The notes: generated by a model from the letters alone, not told the origin. Shown: positions 8,180 to 17,001, counted from the stretch's first letter. The stretch is DNA of 64,000 bases from Bradyrhizobium neotropicale (GCF_001641695.1 NZ_LSEF01000114.1:1-64000), one strand, 5' to 3'. Program-made: numbers and translations.

Positions 8180-8713
8180 ATGGCAAGACCAGTTCGCCGT
8201 ATCGTGACCGGACACCGCGCTGACGGTCGTTCGGTAATTGTCTCGGATAGTGCGGCCCCCAATGTCCATGTCGTCCCGGGTACGCCTGGGCTGGCGGGGA
8301 CCGTGGTCTGGGTTGCGGACAAAACCCCTGCGGACATCGCGCAGCAGGAGGAAACCGCGCCCGCTGATCGCAAGCTTGCGATCGAGCCTCCGCGCGGTGG
8401 CAACGTCCTGCGCATCGCCGAATTTCCGCCAGACAATCTCTATTCGCGGGAGGAACTCGATAAGTTCAGGCGCGGGATCGGAAGCCCCGAGGCGTTCGAC
8501 ACCAAGGCGCGGCACTTCTTCTTCCACAAGACGCACACGTTGGACTACGCGATCGTGCTGGAAGGGGAGATCTGGGCGATGCTCGACGAAGGCGAGACCT
8601 TGATGCGGCCCGGCGACATTCTGATCCAGCGTGGCACCAACCATGCGTGGTCGAACCGTTCCGATCGAATCTGCAGGGTTGCGTTCGTGCTGATCGATGC
8701 CGAGCACGAATAA
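8180..8713 (+). CDS. cupin-domain protein
   Basis: The product is a 177-residue single-cupin protein. The barrel lies in the second half: HKTHTLDYAIVLEGEI is the first cupin motif and MRPGDILIQRGTNHAWSNRS the second, with two conserved histidines and the glutamate positioned as metal ligands. The N-terminal half has its own beta-rich part with repeated VVP/GTPG turns. Proteins of this group occur in aromatic-degradation clusters and are annotated only as cupins. It could be a ring-cleaving dioxygenase, an isomerase or a small-molecule binding protein. It sits 70 bases after the FAH gene and 18 before the BKACE gene, in the same operon. Confidence 0.8.
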   Translation: MARPVRRIVTGHRADGRSVIVSDSAAPNVHVVPGTPGLAGTVVWVADKTPADIAQQEETAPADRKLAIEPPRGGNVLRIAEFPPDNLYSREELDKFRRGIGSPEAFDTKARHFFFHKTHTLDYAIVLEGEIWAMLDEGETLMRPGDILIQRGTNHAWSNRSDRICRVAFVLIDAEHE

Positions 8714-8731
8714 CAGCGGCGGGCCGAAGCA

Positions 8732-9607
8732 ATGTCCGATCCAACCATCATCACCTGTGCGTTGACCGGTGCGGGCGACACTGTCGGCAAGAGCCCGGCT
8801 GTCCCCGTTACGCCGAAACAGATCGCCGACCAGGCGATCGACGCCGCAAAGGCCGGAGCCGCGGTGGCCCACATCCACGTCCGCGATCCTCTGACGGGGG
8901 CGCCGTCAGTCGAATTCGGCCTCTATGCCGAGGTTGTGGAGCGCATCAGGGCGTCGTCGACCGACGTCGTCGTCAACCTGACCAGCGGGCCAGGTTCTCT
9001 CTACGCAGCCGATGGTCTGCTGCTTCAGCCGGCCCCCGGGATAAATCCGCCGATGACGCCGCAGCAACGGCTCGACCACATCCTCAAGCTGAAGCCGGAA
9101 ATCTGCAGCCTGGATGTTGCGACGCTGAATTTCGGGCGGATTGCTATGGTCAATCTCGTGAGCGACCTCGAGTGGATGGGGCGCACGGTATCGGAGGCGG
9201 GCATCAAGCCGGAAATCGAGGTCTTCGATCTCGGGCACATCCGCCTCGCCAAACATCTGATCGAGATCGGCGTTCTGCACGCCCCGGCCTTCTTCCAGTT
9301 CTGCCTGGGCATCTCCTGGGGGGCTCCCGCCGAATTCGACGTCCTTCAGTTGATGCGCGGTATGATTCCGTCGGGGACGCTCTGGAGTGCCTTCGGAATC
9401 GCGCACGACCAGTTCAAGATCGCAGCCGTAGCGTGCGAGCTTGGAGGGCATGTGCGCGTCGGCCTCGAGGACAACCTCTACATCGCAAAGGGCAAGCTTG
9501 CCTCCAGCAATGCTGAGCTCGTCGAGGAGGCGGCCCGCATCGTGACGAGGCAGGGATCAAGGCCTGCTTCGCCGAACGAGGCCAGGAAGCTGCTACTCGG
9601 TCGATAG
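8732..9607 (+). CDS. beta-keto acid cleavage enzyme (BKACE, DUF849)
   Basis: This 291-residue protein belongs to the 3-keto-5-aminohexanoate cleavage family, a TIM-barrel fold with a zinc site. The zinc-binding pair is visible as AHIHVRD (His47, His49), followed by VVNLTSGPGSLY, SLDVATLNFG, FQFCLGISWG and a C-terminal ALGRVGLEDN-like segment (HVRVGLEDNLYIAKGKLASS). The family condenses a beta-keto acid with acetyl-CoA to give acetoacetate plus a new CoA ester. Substrates differ widely between subfamilies, including dehydrocarnitine and 5-hydroxy-beta-keto acids. Here it probably acts on a beta-keto acid produced from the upstream hydrolase. No carnitine or lysine genes are adjacent, so its substrate is open. 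Confidence 0.88.
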   Translation: MSDPTIITCALTGAGDTVGKSPAVPVTPKQIADQAIDAAKAGAAVAHIHVRDPLTGAPSVEFGLYAEVVERIRASSTDVVVNLTSGPGSLYAADGLLLQPAPGINPPMTPQQRLDHILKLKPEICSLDVATLNFGRIAMVNLVSDLEWMGRTVSEAGIKPEIEVFDLGHIRLAKHLIEIGVLHAPAFFQFCLGISWGAPAEFDVLQLMRGMIPSGTLWSAFGIAHDQFKIAAVACELGGHVRVGLEDNLYIAKGKLASSNAELVEEAARIVTRQGSRPASPNEARKLLLGR

Positions 9608-9683
9608 GCATCTTTCGCAGAGCGCACCGATAGATGTCGACGGTGGTCGTCACTTGTGACGGTCTCGTGGAAGAATCCATGGG

Positions 9684-11420
9684 ATGACAGCATTGGAAGC
9701 TCTCGCGCATCATTCCGCCGTCGGGCCGGCCGGCCGCAAAACCTTCGCGCAGTTCCGCGAGGCGATAAAGCCAATTCGCGGGCCGGAGGGGCTCGGCTGG
9801 AGCGACGCCGACGTCGTGATCGTTGGCGCAGGGCCCATCGGCCTGACGGCCGCCAACACCCTCGGCTCGCTCGGCGTCAGGACCATTCTCATCGAGCGCA
9901 ATGAGCTGACATCGGATCTGCCCCGCGCGCTGGTCGTCGACGACGAGTATATGCGCCTGCTGGACAATCTGGGGATCCTTCTCCGAATGGGTGGCGACCT
10001 CGCCGCGCCCTTCGGGATCTATTTTTACGCGGCATGGGGACGGCCGATCATCAAGGTTTATCCCTTCCTCACGCCGAACGGTTTCGGCACGCGAACCGGC
10101 GTCGTGCAGCCGGTCTTCGAGAAGATACTGCTTTCGAGCCTCGAGCGGTTTACATGCGTGGACGTTCAATACCGCACGACGCTCACCGGCCTGAACGGGG
10201 AATGGGACGGAGTCCGGCTCAACGTGCGGACGGCCGATGGCGCGGAGAGAACCATCACCGCCCGATATGTCCTGGCCTGCGACGGCGCGAGAAGCTTCGT
10301 CCGCTCGCAGCTCGGGATCTCGTTTGAAGGCACCCGTATCGATCAGCCGCATTTGGTGATCGATCTCGCCGAATTCCCCGATCAATCGCCCTATTCGCGC
10401 TTCTTCTGCAACCCGGCCCGGCCGCTCAACAGCATCCCGACGCCCTATGGGGGACGCCGCCTGGAGTTCATGCTTGCTCCCGACGACGATCACCAGGCAA
10501 TCGCCAGTCCCGAGAGCATCCGCTATCTGCTCGACCATCATTCGCCCTACAAGGGGATCGAGGCCAAGGTCATCCGCTCGGTCGTCTATGGGTTTTCTGA
10601 ACGCATCGCCAATCGCTTGCAGGAAGGTCGGGTATTTCTCCTGGGCGATGCCGCCCATGTGATGCCCCCGTTTGGTGCGCAGGCGATGAACACGGGTGCA
10701 CGGGATGCAAACAACATCTGTTGGAAGATCGCCGACGTATTGTCGGGACGCGCAAGCGAGCAACTCCTCGAAACATACGAATCGGAACGCCGCCCGCAAG
10801 TCGAGGCGATTATCCGCTATTCGGTGACAATCGGCCGGCTCGCCAATGTTCGCAGCAGGGCCCTGGCCCTCCTTCGCGATGTCGTCTTCTCTGCACTCAA
10901 ACTCGTGCCGCGGATCAGGCGGTTCTTCGCGAGCATGCGGTACATGCCCAAACCGTGGCTGGAGAGCGGCTTCCTGGTCCGTCACGGCAAACGGTATGCC
11001 AGCCCCGTGGGCCGGACTTTTCCGCGACTAACCCTGCGCTTGAGGGACGGCGCGACCCGAACCATCGATGATATTGCCGGAAGCCAATTCGTGTTGGTCG
11101 GAATCGGCATCAATGTGGAGTTCTTGCGCAACCTGCTGACCCATCCCATGGCGAAACAGCAGGGCTGGAGGGCGATAGCCGTAGACTTCGACGACGGTGA
11201 CGCAGAAGGGGACGCGAGAATCTGCGTCGCGCAAATGGCGGACGAGGAGACGGGGCGGACCCTTGCATCCTATCGCGGGCAACTGATGCTGGTCCGGCCG
11301 GACAGATACGTCGCGTTGGCCGGCGATCAGCGATCGATCGCGATCGATATGGATGCGCTTTGGCGCCGGTTTGGCCAGAATGCCGACGAAACCACGGTAG
11401 ATCCTTTGCCCCTTCCGTAG
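9684..11420 (+). CDS. FAD-dependent aromatic hydroxylase (MhpA/PheA-like)
   Basis: The product is a 578-residue class A flavin monooxygenase. The Rossmann motif GAGPIGLTAANTLG is at residues 48-61, the DG motif appears in YVLACDGARSFVRSQLG, and the FAD-ribose GD motif in GRVFLLGDAAHVMPPFGAQ. A C-terminal thioredoxin-like domain (~150 residues) is as long as in 3-(3-hydroxyphenyl)propionate hydroxylase and phenol hydroxylases. Enzymes of this type add one oxygen to a phenolic ring using NAD(P)H. It is the last gene of the FAH operon, 76 bases after BKACE. It likely carries out the first ring attack, but the aromatic substrate is unknown. Confidence 0.85.
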   Translation: MTALEALAHHSAVGPAGRKTFAQFREAIKPIRGPEGLGWSDADVVIVGAGPIGLTAANTLGSLGVRTILIERNELTSDLPRALVVDDEYMRLLDNLGILLRMGGDLAAPFGIYFYAAWGRPIIKVYPFLTPNGFGTRTGVVQPVFEKILLSSLERFTCVDVQYRTTLTGLNGEWDGVRLNVRTADGAERTITARYVLACDGARSFVRSQLGISFEGTRIDQPHLVIDLAEFPDQSPYSRFFCNPARPLNSIPTPYGGRRLEFMLAPDDDHQAIASPESIRYLLDHHSPYKGIEAKVIRSVVYGFSERIANRLQEGRVFLLGDAAHVMPPFGAQAMNTGARDANNICWKIADVLSGRASEQLLETYESERRPQVEAIIRYSVTIGRLANVRSRALALLRDVVFSALKLVPRIRRFFASMRYMPKPWLESGFLVRHGKRYASPVGRTFPRLTLRLRDGATRTIDDIAGSQFVLVGIGINVEFLRNLLTHPMAKQQGWRAIAVDFDDGDAEGDARICVAQMADEETGRTLASYRGQLMLVRPDRYVALAGDQRSIAIDMDALWRRFGQNADETTVDPLPLP

Positions 11421-11444
11421 TGGGCCAGCCCGCGCCAAGCCTTG

Positions 11445-11469
11445 CTTGGCTTCGCCATTCGAAGCCAAG
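11445..11469. other. perfect 10-bp hairpin between convergent genes
   Basis: CTTGGCTTCG and CGAAGCCAAG form a perfect 10-bp stem with a 5-base loop (CCATT), lying between the stop codons of two convergent genes. There is no T-run on either side, so it may be a bidirectional transcript end or RNA-protecting hairpin rather than a classic terminator. Confidence 0.45.
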
Positions 11470-11488
11470 GGATGAGAGGCCGTGGCTC

Positions 11489-12331
11489 TCAGGCTGCTTG
11501 CGCGCCGACGGGCACCGGCTCGCCGAAGCGAAAGCTCGAGAGCGTCCAGCTTCCGAAGAAATCCGCCTGGTTGTAGACGAGTGCAGCAGCCTCCTCGTCG
11601 GCTGCGCCGAGCGCTACCATCAGCGGGATGAGATGGTCCTCGCGCGGGTGGGCGATGCGCGCATTGGGCGCAAGCTTCCAGGCGGCGACACGCCGGCGCC
11701 GTTCGGCGGTGGAGGTCGCAAGCAACGTCTGCTGGAGCCAGTCATCGAACTGTCGGGACGGCTCGATTGCGGCCGGTCCCCGCAGGCCGAGATTGTGGAA
11801 GCTCGAGCCGCTGCCGATGATCACGACGCCTTCATCGCGGAGCGGGGCGAGGAGTCGTCCGACCGAAAGGTGCGCTTGTGAATCGAGATCCTGCTTGATC
11901 GACAACTGCACGATGGGCAATTCGCCGCTCGGACAGAGCGGCTTCATCAGGCTGAACGTGCCATGATCGAAGCCGCGTTCGGCGTCGCTTTCGCATGCGA
12001 CTCCTCCGGCCTGCAGCATGGCGCGCGTCCGCATTGCAAGTTCGGGCGAACCGGGCGCGTCGTATTTGATGTGATAAAGGTGTTCAGGGAAGCCATAATA
12101 GTCGAACACCATGCCCGGGTGGGCCGCCGACGAGACGCAAAATTCCGTCGTCTCCCAGTGTCCCGAAACGATCAGCACCGCGCGCGCGGCCTCGCCCCAT
12201 TCGTTCCGGATCGAGAGGAGCGAGGCTTCGAGCTGGTCGAAACGCTGACGCATGTCGTCGTCCATGTACGGCCAGGGGCCGCCGCCGTGAGAGATGTAGT
12301 AGGTCGGGAGCCGCTGGGGTGTCATGATCAT
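11489..12331 (-). CDS. DODA-type (class III) extradiol ring-cleavage dioxygenase
   Basis: This 280-residue protein resembles YgiD and plant/bacterial 4,5-DOPA dioxygenases of the LigB superfamily. Candidate metal ligands and active-site residues are the histidine in YISHGGGPWPYM near the N-terminus, SGHWETTEFCVS, and FDHGTFSLMKPLCPSGELPI; IGSGSSFHNLGLRG contributes another conserved histidine. The family cleaves catechol-type rings, although many members have unknown substrates. The ATG at 12331 overlaps the stop of the DoxX gene by 4 bases, so the two are co-transcribed. It converges on the hydroxylase operon and could provide its ring-opening step. That link is inferred from proximity only. 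Confidence 0.85.
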   Translation of the reverse strand: MIMTPQRLPTYYISHGGGPWPYMDDDMRQRFDQLEASLLSIRNEWGEAARAVLIVSGHWETTEFCVSSAAHPGMVFDYYGFPEHLYHIKYDAPGSPELAMRTRAMLQAGGVACESDAERGFDHGTFSLMKPLCPSGELPIVQLSIKQDLDSQAHLSVGRLLAPLRDEGVVIIGSGSSFHNLGLRGPAAIEPSRQFDDWLQQTLLATSTAERRRRVAAWKLAPNARIAHPREDHLIPLMVALGAADEEAAALVYNQADFFGSWTLSSFRFGEPVPVGAQAA

Positions 12332-12741
12332 GCGCGCGCCAGACCTTGCCGCGAACCCGACAACAATCCGTCGATGCTCCAGGCGCCGGCGCCGGCAAAG
12401 ACGAGATAGAGGAAGGCGAAGCAGTACAGGATCGCAGCGTCGCCCTGATTGACCGCGGGCCAGAAGCTCTGCGGGGCGTGGGCCATGAAATAGGCAGCCG
12501 CCATCTGGCCCGAGCAGATGAACGCAGCGCCGCGGGTAAACAGGCCGATCGCAATCAGCGCGCCGCCAATGATCTCGATCAGCGCCGCGACGAGCATGAT
12601 GGTGGGCAGCGGGGTCGGCAGACCGGGGATGGCGGCAGGGAAAGCGAACAGCTTCATCAGCCCATGCTCGATGAACAGGAGGGCGGTGATGATCCTCAGG
12701 GTGGCAAGCACGCGTGGGGACCAGGCTTCGAGGTCAAGCAT
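12328..12741 (-). CDS. DoxX-family membrane protein
   Basis: The product is a 137-residue protein with four predicted membrane helices and the DoxX family signature near the start: RIITALLFIEHGLMKLFAFP, followed by PLPTIMLVAALIEIIGGALI and a helix with AAFICSGQMAAAYFMAH. DoxX proteins are small quinone-binding or redox-associated membrane subunits, often found beside dioxygenase-like genes. It is the first gene of a two-gene operon with the extradiol dioxygenase. No other thiosulfate:quinone oxidoreductase subunit is present, so a thiosulfate role is unlikely. Confidence 0.87.
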   Translation of the reverse strand: MLDLEAWSPRVLATLRIITALLFIEHGLMKLFAFPAAIPGLPTPLPTIMLVAALIEIIGGALIAIGLFTRGAAFICSGQMAAAYFMAHAPQSFWPAVNQGDAAILYCFAFLYLVFAGAGAWSIDGLLSGSRQGLARA

Positions 12742-12954
12742 CGGGTATTGCTCCGGATATGTTGCGAGGGAACCGATGACCTAGGGCTTTCTTGCGCCCC
12801 GATCATTGCTCGCTTTATTGAGGGATCATTTCCCCAGAATTGATGATTGGGCTGGGCAGATCTGGTCGAAATGGCTCGCTGCCGATGGCTTCTCCATCGG
12901 CGACCTCATCGCGCGCGATCTGCGATTGAAGTCGTTCGCTCAGAAATCCTCTGG

Positions 12955-13875
12955 CTATTCGGAGGCAGCCCAATTACGCAGGCCCTCGATCGTGCGAAAC
13001 GCATCGGCGGCGTAGCAGCGGATCGATGGACGAAAGCCTTGCATCATCTCGGCAAGCGCATGTCCTGGCCCTAAGTCCAACACCCTGCTGACCCTCAACT
13101 CCGCAAGGGCCTCCAGCGTCGTCGCCCAGTCGATGGGGCAGGCGACCTGTCGTGCCAGTTTCGCTGTGGCATCGATCGGAGAGAAGATGCGTTCGCCGTC
13201 ACCGCCGGCAAGCAGCATGCGATCACTTGCGATTGCCGACTGTCTGGCGGCGTCGAGCGCCCGTCGCAGGGGTGTGCAGGCCTGCGCGAGCCGGCTCGTG
13301 TGCGATGCGATCTTCACTGTGAGAAGGCCGCTGCGCACGGCTCCCTCTGCTGTCGCCTCGTGGCAGAGGTCGATCACATCCTGCTCTGCGCCGCCGACCA
13401 CGGCGAGAAGGTCGGGGTTCCTGATCGCGATCTCGCAGCGGTGTTTTTCGAGCAGGCGTTCGAGCGTCGTCCGGTCGAGCCCGCGGACATAGCCCAACCG
13501 GCCACCCGCTCCCGCCGCATGTTCCATCAAGCGGGCCCGAATATCCGTGAGACGCAAGGCTTCATCGGCCGTCCATATTCCAGCAATGCTCCAGGCCGCC
13601 ATCTCGCCGACACTGTAACCGGTGACGGCCGTCTGCCCGGGAAGCACGTCGGCAATGCAGGCGTGGATTGCGAGAGCTGATGTAACGGTCAGGATCTGGC
13701 TGAGATGGTTGGCGGACAGTTCGTCCGCGCTGCGCGTCCTGATCGCCTCCCGTGGATCCTCGCCGAGAAGGGCCGTCGCCGCGACGAAAATTGGCTCCGC
13801 AGCGGGCTGGTCGGCGACAAGATCGAATGTCTTGTCCGACAACGTACCTTGTCCGCCGCAGAGCAGTGCGAGCAT
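12955..13875 (-). CDS. mdcH: malonate decarboxylase subunit epsilon (malonyl-CoA:ACP transacylase)
   Basis: The 306-residue product has the FabD-type malonyltransferase fold. The nucleophile motif GYSVGE places the catalytic serine at residue 88, and KIASHTSRL supplies the catalytic histidine near residue 192; the N-terminal GGQG is also typical. It loads malonate onto the triphosphoribosyl-dephospho-CoA arm of the MdcC carrier to activate the enzyme. The start at 13875 was chosen because the ATG overlaps the mdcB stop (TGATG) and directly begins the conserved MLALLCGGQG. It is the last gene of the mdcACDEGBH operon. Confidence 0.92.
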   Translation of the reverse strand: MLALLCGGQGTLSDKTFDLVADQPAAEPIFVAATALLGEDPREAIRTRSADELSANHLSQILTVTSALAIHACIADVLPGQTAVTGYSVGEMAAWSIAGIWTADEALRLTDIRARLMEHAAGAGGRLGYVRGLDRTTLERLLEKHRCEIAIRNPDLLAVVGGAEQDVIDLCHEATAEGAVRSGLLTVKIASHTSRLAQACTPLRRALDAARQSAIASDRMLLAGGDGERIFSPIDATAKLARQVACPIDWATTLEALAELRVSRVLDLGPGHALAEMMQGFRPSIRCYAADAFRTIEGLRNWAASE

Positions 13876-14723
13876 CAGAAATCCAGCCGATCGACGAAGA
13901 GAGCCATGGCAAGCAGGTCCGCCGAGCCGCCGGGGCTCAGATTGCGCGCCACGAACGCATGGTGAACGTCGGCGGCGCGCCTTCGCCATCCCGAAGACCC
14001 AACTCCTCCGGCGGTAAGGAAGGCGGAGGCGCTGGCTTGCGCGAAGCGCAGTCCCTCGGGCCCGCCACGATGCAGGAGGTTGGTGTCCGTGACATCGGCG
14101 ATCAGCCTCATGCAGGTCTGAACGCGGACGGCTTCCTCGTCATGTGGCGCAAGCTCGCGCGCCGCATGCAGCGCGGGCAGGGCGATGTCGTAGACCGACG
14201 GAAAGCCATCGGCGGCTTCCGCTCTGGCGCCGCCGGCGCCATAGCGCCGCGCGGCCACGGCGCCATGGCTGCGAAGCGATACCGGGCCGGACAGTATGTC
14301 TTCGTCCCAACGCTCCGAAACCAGCCTGCCGAGTGATTTGCGGACGCTAACGGCGTTGCGATAGCCGGCCGCGGCGCAGAGCAGACCGAGTCCGAAGATC
14401 GCACCGCGATGCGTATTCACGCCTTCGGTCGCAGCCAACATCGCGCGCTCCGCCGCAACTCCGATCGCGCGCAACCTGTCCATGCCAGCACCTCCGGCGC
14501 CCGCGGCTGCGAGGTCGCAGAAGAACGGAGCCAGGGTGTCGGCACTTCGGCACAGGAGTTCGGCGTCCATATCGCGGTGCGCGCCATTGTCGACATGGCT
14601 GACCAGCCCCGGTTTCGGATAGGTCTTGACCTCGAGCTTCAGGCAAAGCGATGCGAGATGACCGAGCCGCTCCGCATGGAGCGCGCGTCCCGGCAGCGAT
14701 TGCCATTTCAGCGCAACGTTCAT
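13875..14723 (-). CDS. mdcB: triphosphoribosyl-dephospho-CoA synthase
   Basis: This 282-residue protein matches the CitG/MdcB family, which makes 2'-(5''-triphosphoribosyl)-3'-dephospho-CoA, the precursor of the carrier-protein prosthetic group, from ATP and dephospho-CoA. Visible family blocks are EVKTYPKPGLVSHVDNGAHR near the N-terminus, GVNTHRGAIFGLGLLCAA in the middle and DTNLLHRGGPEGLRFAQ towards the end. Its start overlaps the mdcG stop by 4 bases and its stop overlaps the mdcH start, consistent with tight operon coupling. Confidence 0.93.
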   Translation of the reverse strand: MNVALKWQSLPGRALHAERLGHLASLCLKLEVKTYPKPGLVSHVDNGAHRDMDAELLCRSADTLAPFFCDLAAAGAGGAGMDRLRAIGVAAERAMLAATEGVNTHRGAIFGLGLLCAAAGYRNAVSVRKSLGRLVSERWDEDILSGPVSLRSHGAVAARRYGAGGARAEAADGFPSVYDIALPALHAARELAPHDEEAVRVQTCMRLIADVTDTNLLHRGGPEGLRFAQASASAFLTAGGVGSSGWRRRAADVHHAFVARNLSPGGSADLLAMALFVDRLDF

Positions 14724-15367
14724 GAGATGGTACTCGACAGAAAAGCCGCGCGCGTCGTGTTAGCGACGCCGGTCGAGTTTTTCACAAGGACTTCGTCCTC
14801 ATCGGTGCCGGCCAGTTCGCGCCATTGCACGCCTCCGGCGCTGCCTACGATCTCGCCATCCAGCCGCATCGGCGCCTGCTTTGCGATCTGCGCTATGTCG
14901 GACAGTAGAGTATGTCCTTGCTTGGCTGCCGACAGCGGCCACAGCAGGTCGAGGTCGGAGCTATCCGAAAGATAGGGAAGGCCGGTGAGATGCTGCCAGG
15001 CGAGGCTGCCGAAGGTGCGCGTCTGCGGCAGAAGGTTGAGGAGCAGGTGGATCGTCTCGCGCCAAGCCGCAGGCGCCGCTGCCGCGGCATCGGCCAGTAA
15101 TGGGGGCGGTGCGGATGCGACGATATCGGCTGGCGCGAGCGCAACTGCTATGCGCCGTTTGCCGTGACTAGGCGGCAGTGGCAGACCGAGCGGAATCAAT
15201 CTGGCGGCATCGCTGCAGGCTGGCCGGCGAACGATGAGGGGGCGGTCGGCGCGCGCCCAGCCTTCGATGATCGGCTCGCTGGCGAGCTCGGGATAGCGGC
15301 TCATCACGGCGGTCCATCCGGTTGCCGATGCCTTCACCATGCTGTGGCGCTCGAGAAGCTCAGCCAT
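14720..15367 (-). CDS. mdcG: malonate decarboxylase holo-ACP synthase (phosphoribosyl-dephospho-CoA transferase)
   Basis: The 215-residue product is the nucleotidyltransferase-like enzyme that attaches the prosthetic group to MdcC. The catalytic acidic cluster lies in PYLSDSSDLDLLW (Asp138, Asp140), after TFGSLAWQHLTGL. The ATG at 15367 overlaps the end of mdcE by 8 bases; the frame is open further upstream to 15472 only because it runs antisense-free through mdcE. It sits between mdcE and mdcB in the operon. Confidence 0.9.
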   Translation of the reverse strand: MAELLERHSMVKASATGWTAVMSRYPELASEPIIEGWARADRPLIVRRPACSDAARLIPLGLPLPPSHGKRRIAVALAPADIVASAPPPLLADAAAAAPAAWRETIHLLLNLLPQTRTFGSLAWQHLTGLPYLSDSSDLDLLWPLSAAKQGHTLLSDIAQIAKQAPMRLDGEIVGSAGGVQWRELAGTDEDEVLVKNSTGVANTTRAAFLSSTIS

Positions 15368-16100
15368 GTTGCGCACCCTGATATGAGGTCGCTGCGAGCG
15401 CGACGACCCGATCGGCAATCTCGGCCGCCTTCCGCCGTCCGCCGCGCTTGGCGCCAAGTCGGTCGCGATCATCCTGTCCTTTCGGCCGTTGCATCACGGC
15501 CGCAAGCCGCGGCGCCAAAGGTGCGTCAGCGTCCCAAATGGCGTGAATGCCGCCGGTCTGCGTCATGTTGTCGAGCCCGGGCGCGAACACCGGTGTGGCT
15601 TCCGCCTTCGCCTTCAAAACGTCGATCGGAAGCTTGGTGACGCGACCCATCGACGGCAGATCCATCACCGCGGGATGCGCGCCGGGCAATGCCACCAGTG
15701 TGCCGGTGGCGAGCGCCGTCGCGATGAACGCGCCGGCCGCGCTGCCGCCATAGAGCAGACCGACGGTGCGGTGTCCCTCGGCCTCCGCCAGCAGCAGGGT
15801 CTTGGCGAGATGAGACAGATATTCGCTGAGGCCCAGCAGCTCGTCGCGCTTGCTCATGCGCTGGCTGGCGGAATCCACCAGGAACAGGATCGGCGCCCGA
15901 TCCCCTGACTTGACGATCTCGATCACGTGCCCTGCGAGCAAGATGGCTTCGTCCACGCCGAGGGGCTGTCCTTGCGTGATGCCGAGCACGTGGATCGGTC
16001 TGCCGTCGGGCAGGACCGCTTGTCCCGCGATTATCGCGCCGGTCGTTTCGATCTTGCTGCCGGTCGGGAACAGGCCGGCCAGGATATCATCGAGCGTCAT
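15360..16100 (-). CDS. mdcE: malonate decarboxylase gamma subunit
   Basis: This 246-residue crotonase-fold protein is one half of the carboxy-lyase of the biotin-independent malonate decarboxylase, which decarboxylates malonyl-S-ACP to acetyl-S-ACP. Family features are GRPIHVLGITQGQPLGVDEA, LFLVDSASQRMSKRDELLGL and YGGSAAGAFIATALATG, which forms the oxyanion region. The ATG at 16100 is preceded by GGGAG at a good distance, and the gene overlaps the mdcD end by 14 bases. It pairs with MdcD. Confidence 0.92.
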   Translation of the reverse strand: MTLDDILAGLFPTGSKIETTGAIIAGQAVLPDGRPIHVLGITQGQPLGVDEAILLAGHVIEIVKSGDRAPILFLVDSASQRMSKRDELLGLSEYLSHLAKTLLLAEAEGHRTVGLLYGGSAAGAFIATALATGTLVALPGAHPAVMDLPSMGRVTKLPIDVLKAKAEATPVFAPGLDNMTQTGGIHAIWDADAPLAPRLAAVMQRPKGQDDRDRLGAKRGGRRKAAEIADRVVALAATSYQGAQHG

Positions 16101-17001
16101 CGGCATTCTCCCTGTTGTCTGCCGCGCGAAGAAACGCGCTGGTCGGAAGTGCGGGAACATCGGTCGGATTGTCGACGCCGAGCGCCTGCCAGATCTCGAC
16201 GGCGTCCTCGGCTTCGCCAAAACGCTGCAACCGCCGCTCAAGGCGCGTCTGCTCGGCTTCGAGCACCGTCACGTCGCATCGTCTGCCGACCTTGAGCGCA
16301 TCGATCGCGGCCTTGCGAAACGCGAGCGCCTCATCGTCGACGAACATGTCTGCGCCGCCGATGAGAAAGCGGTGCTTGCCGCCCATCGTGCGCCAGACCA
16401 GGGCGCGGTCGCGCGAGTCGAACTCCTCGATGCCTCTGTTGGTCTCGATCACCTCGGGGCCGCTGACGCTGATCCGCCCCTGCTCGGACACGATCAGGCG
16501 CGAACAGGTCCCGCCGATCAGGCTGCCGCCGCCATAGCATCCGGCGCGGCCGCCGATCAGGCCGACGACGCTGAGCCCATCGCGCCGCGCCTCGACCACC
16601 GCGCGCATGATTTCGGCGATCGCGAGCTCGCCGGCATTGGCCTCCTGAAGGCGCACGCCGCCGGTGTCGAACAGGATCAGCACGTCCTGATGCTGCGCGC
16701 GGGCCGCGCGCAGCAGGCCTGTGAGCTTGGCGCCGTGGACTTCACCGAAGGCGCCGCCCATGAAGCGTCCCTCCTGTGCGGCAATGAGCACCGGCGCGCC
16801 GTCGAGCCGGCCGCGGCCGATGACGACGCCGTCGTCGAACTGCTCCGGCAGGTCGAAGATCGCCAGATGTGGGCTCATCTCGCGCAGCTCGGGGCCGATG
16901 AATTCGGTAAAGCTGCCGGCGTCGACGAGCGCGTCGATGCGCTGCCGGGCGCTGGCCTCGTACCAGCTCAGCGAAACCGTGTTGGCTGTGACGGCTGTCA
17001 T
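16087..17001 (-). CDS. mdcD: malonate decarboxylase beta subunit
   Basis: The 304-residue crotonase-superfamily carboxy-lyase subunit shows YEASARQRIDALVDAGSFTE at the start, then the conserved GRGRLDGAPVLIAAQEGRFM, FDTGGVRLQEANAGELAIAE, GRAGCYGGGSLIGGTCSRLI and SVSGPEVIETNRGIEEFDS. These form the glycine-rich acyl-thioester pocket shared with carboxyltransferase subunits. The ATG at 17001 overlaps the mdcC stop (ATGA). Together with MdcE it performs the decarboxylation step. Confidence 0.93.
   Translation of the reverse strand: MTAVTANTVSLSWYEASARQRIDALVDAGSFTEFIGPELREMSPHLAIFDLPEQFDDGVVIGRGRLDGAPVLIAAQEGRFMGGAFGEVHGAKLTGLLRAARAQHQDVLILFDTGGVRLQEANAGELAIAEIMRAVVEARRDGLSVVGLIGGRAGCYGGGSLIGGTCSRLIVSEQGRISVSGPEVIETNRGIEEFDSRDRALVWRTMGGKHRFLIGGADMFVDDEALAFRKAAIDALKVGRRCDVTVLEAEQTRLERRLQRFGEAEDAVEIWQALGVDNPTDVPALPTSAFLRAADNRENADDAR

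Noticed and set aside
9414..10985. A 523-codon minus-strand frame opposite the hydroxylase
   Set aside because: The plus strand has FAD motifs at the right spacing; this frame shows no family resemblance.
12742..12954. Possible gene between DoxX and mdcH
   Set aside because: Short overlapping frames only, with no ribosome site or recognisable protein; more likely the DoxX promoter region.
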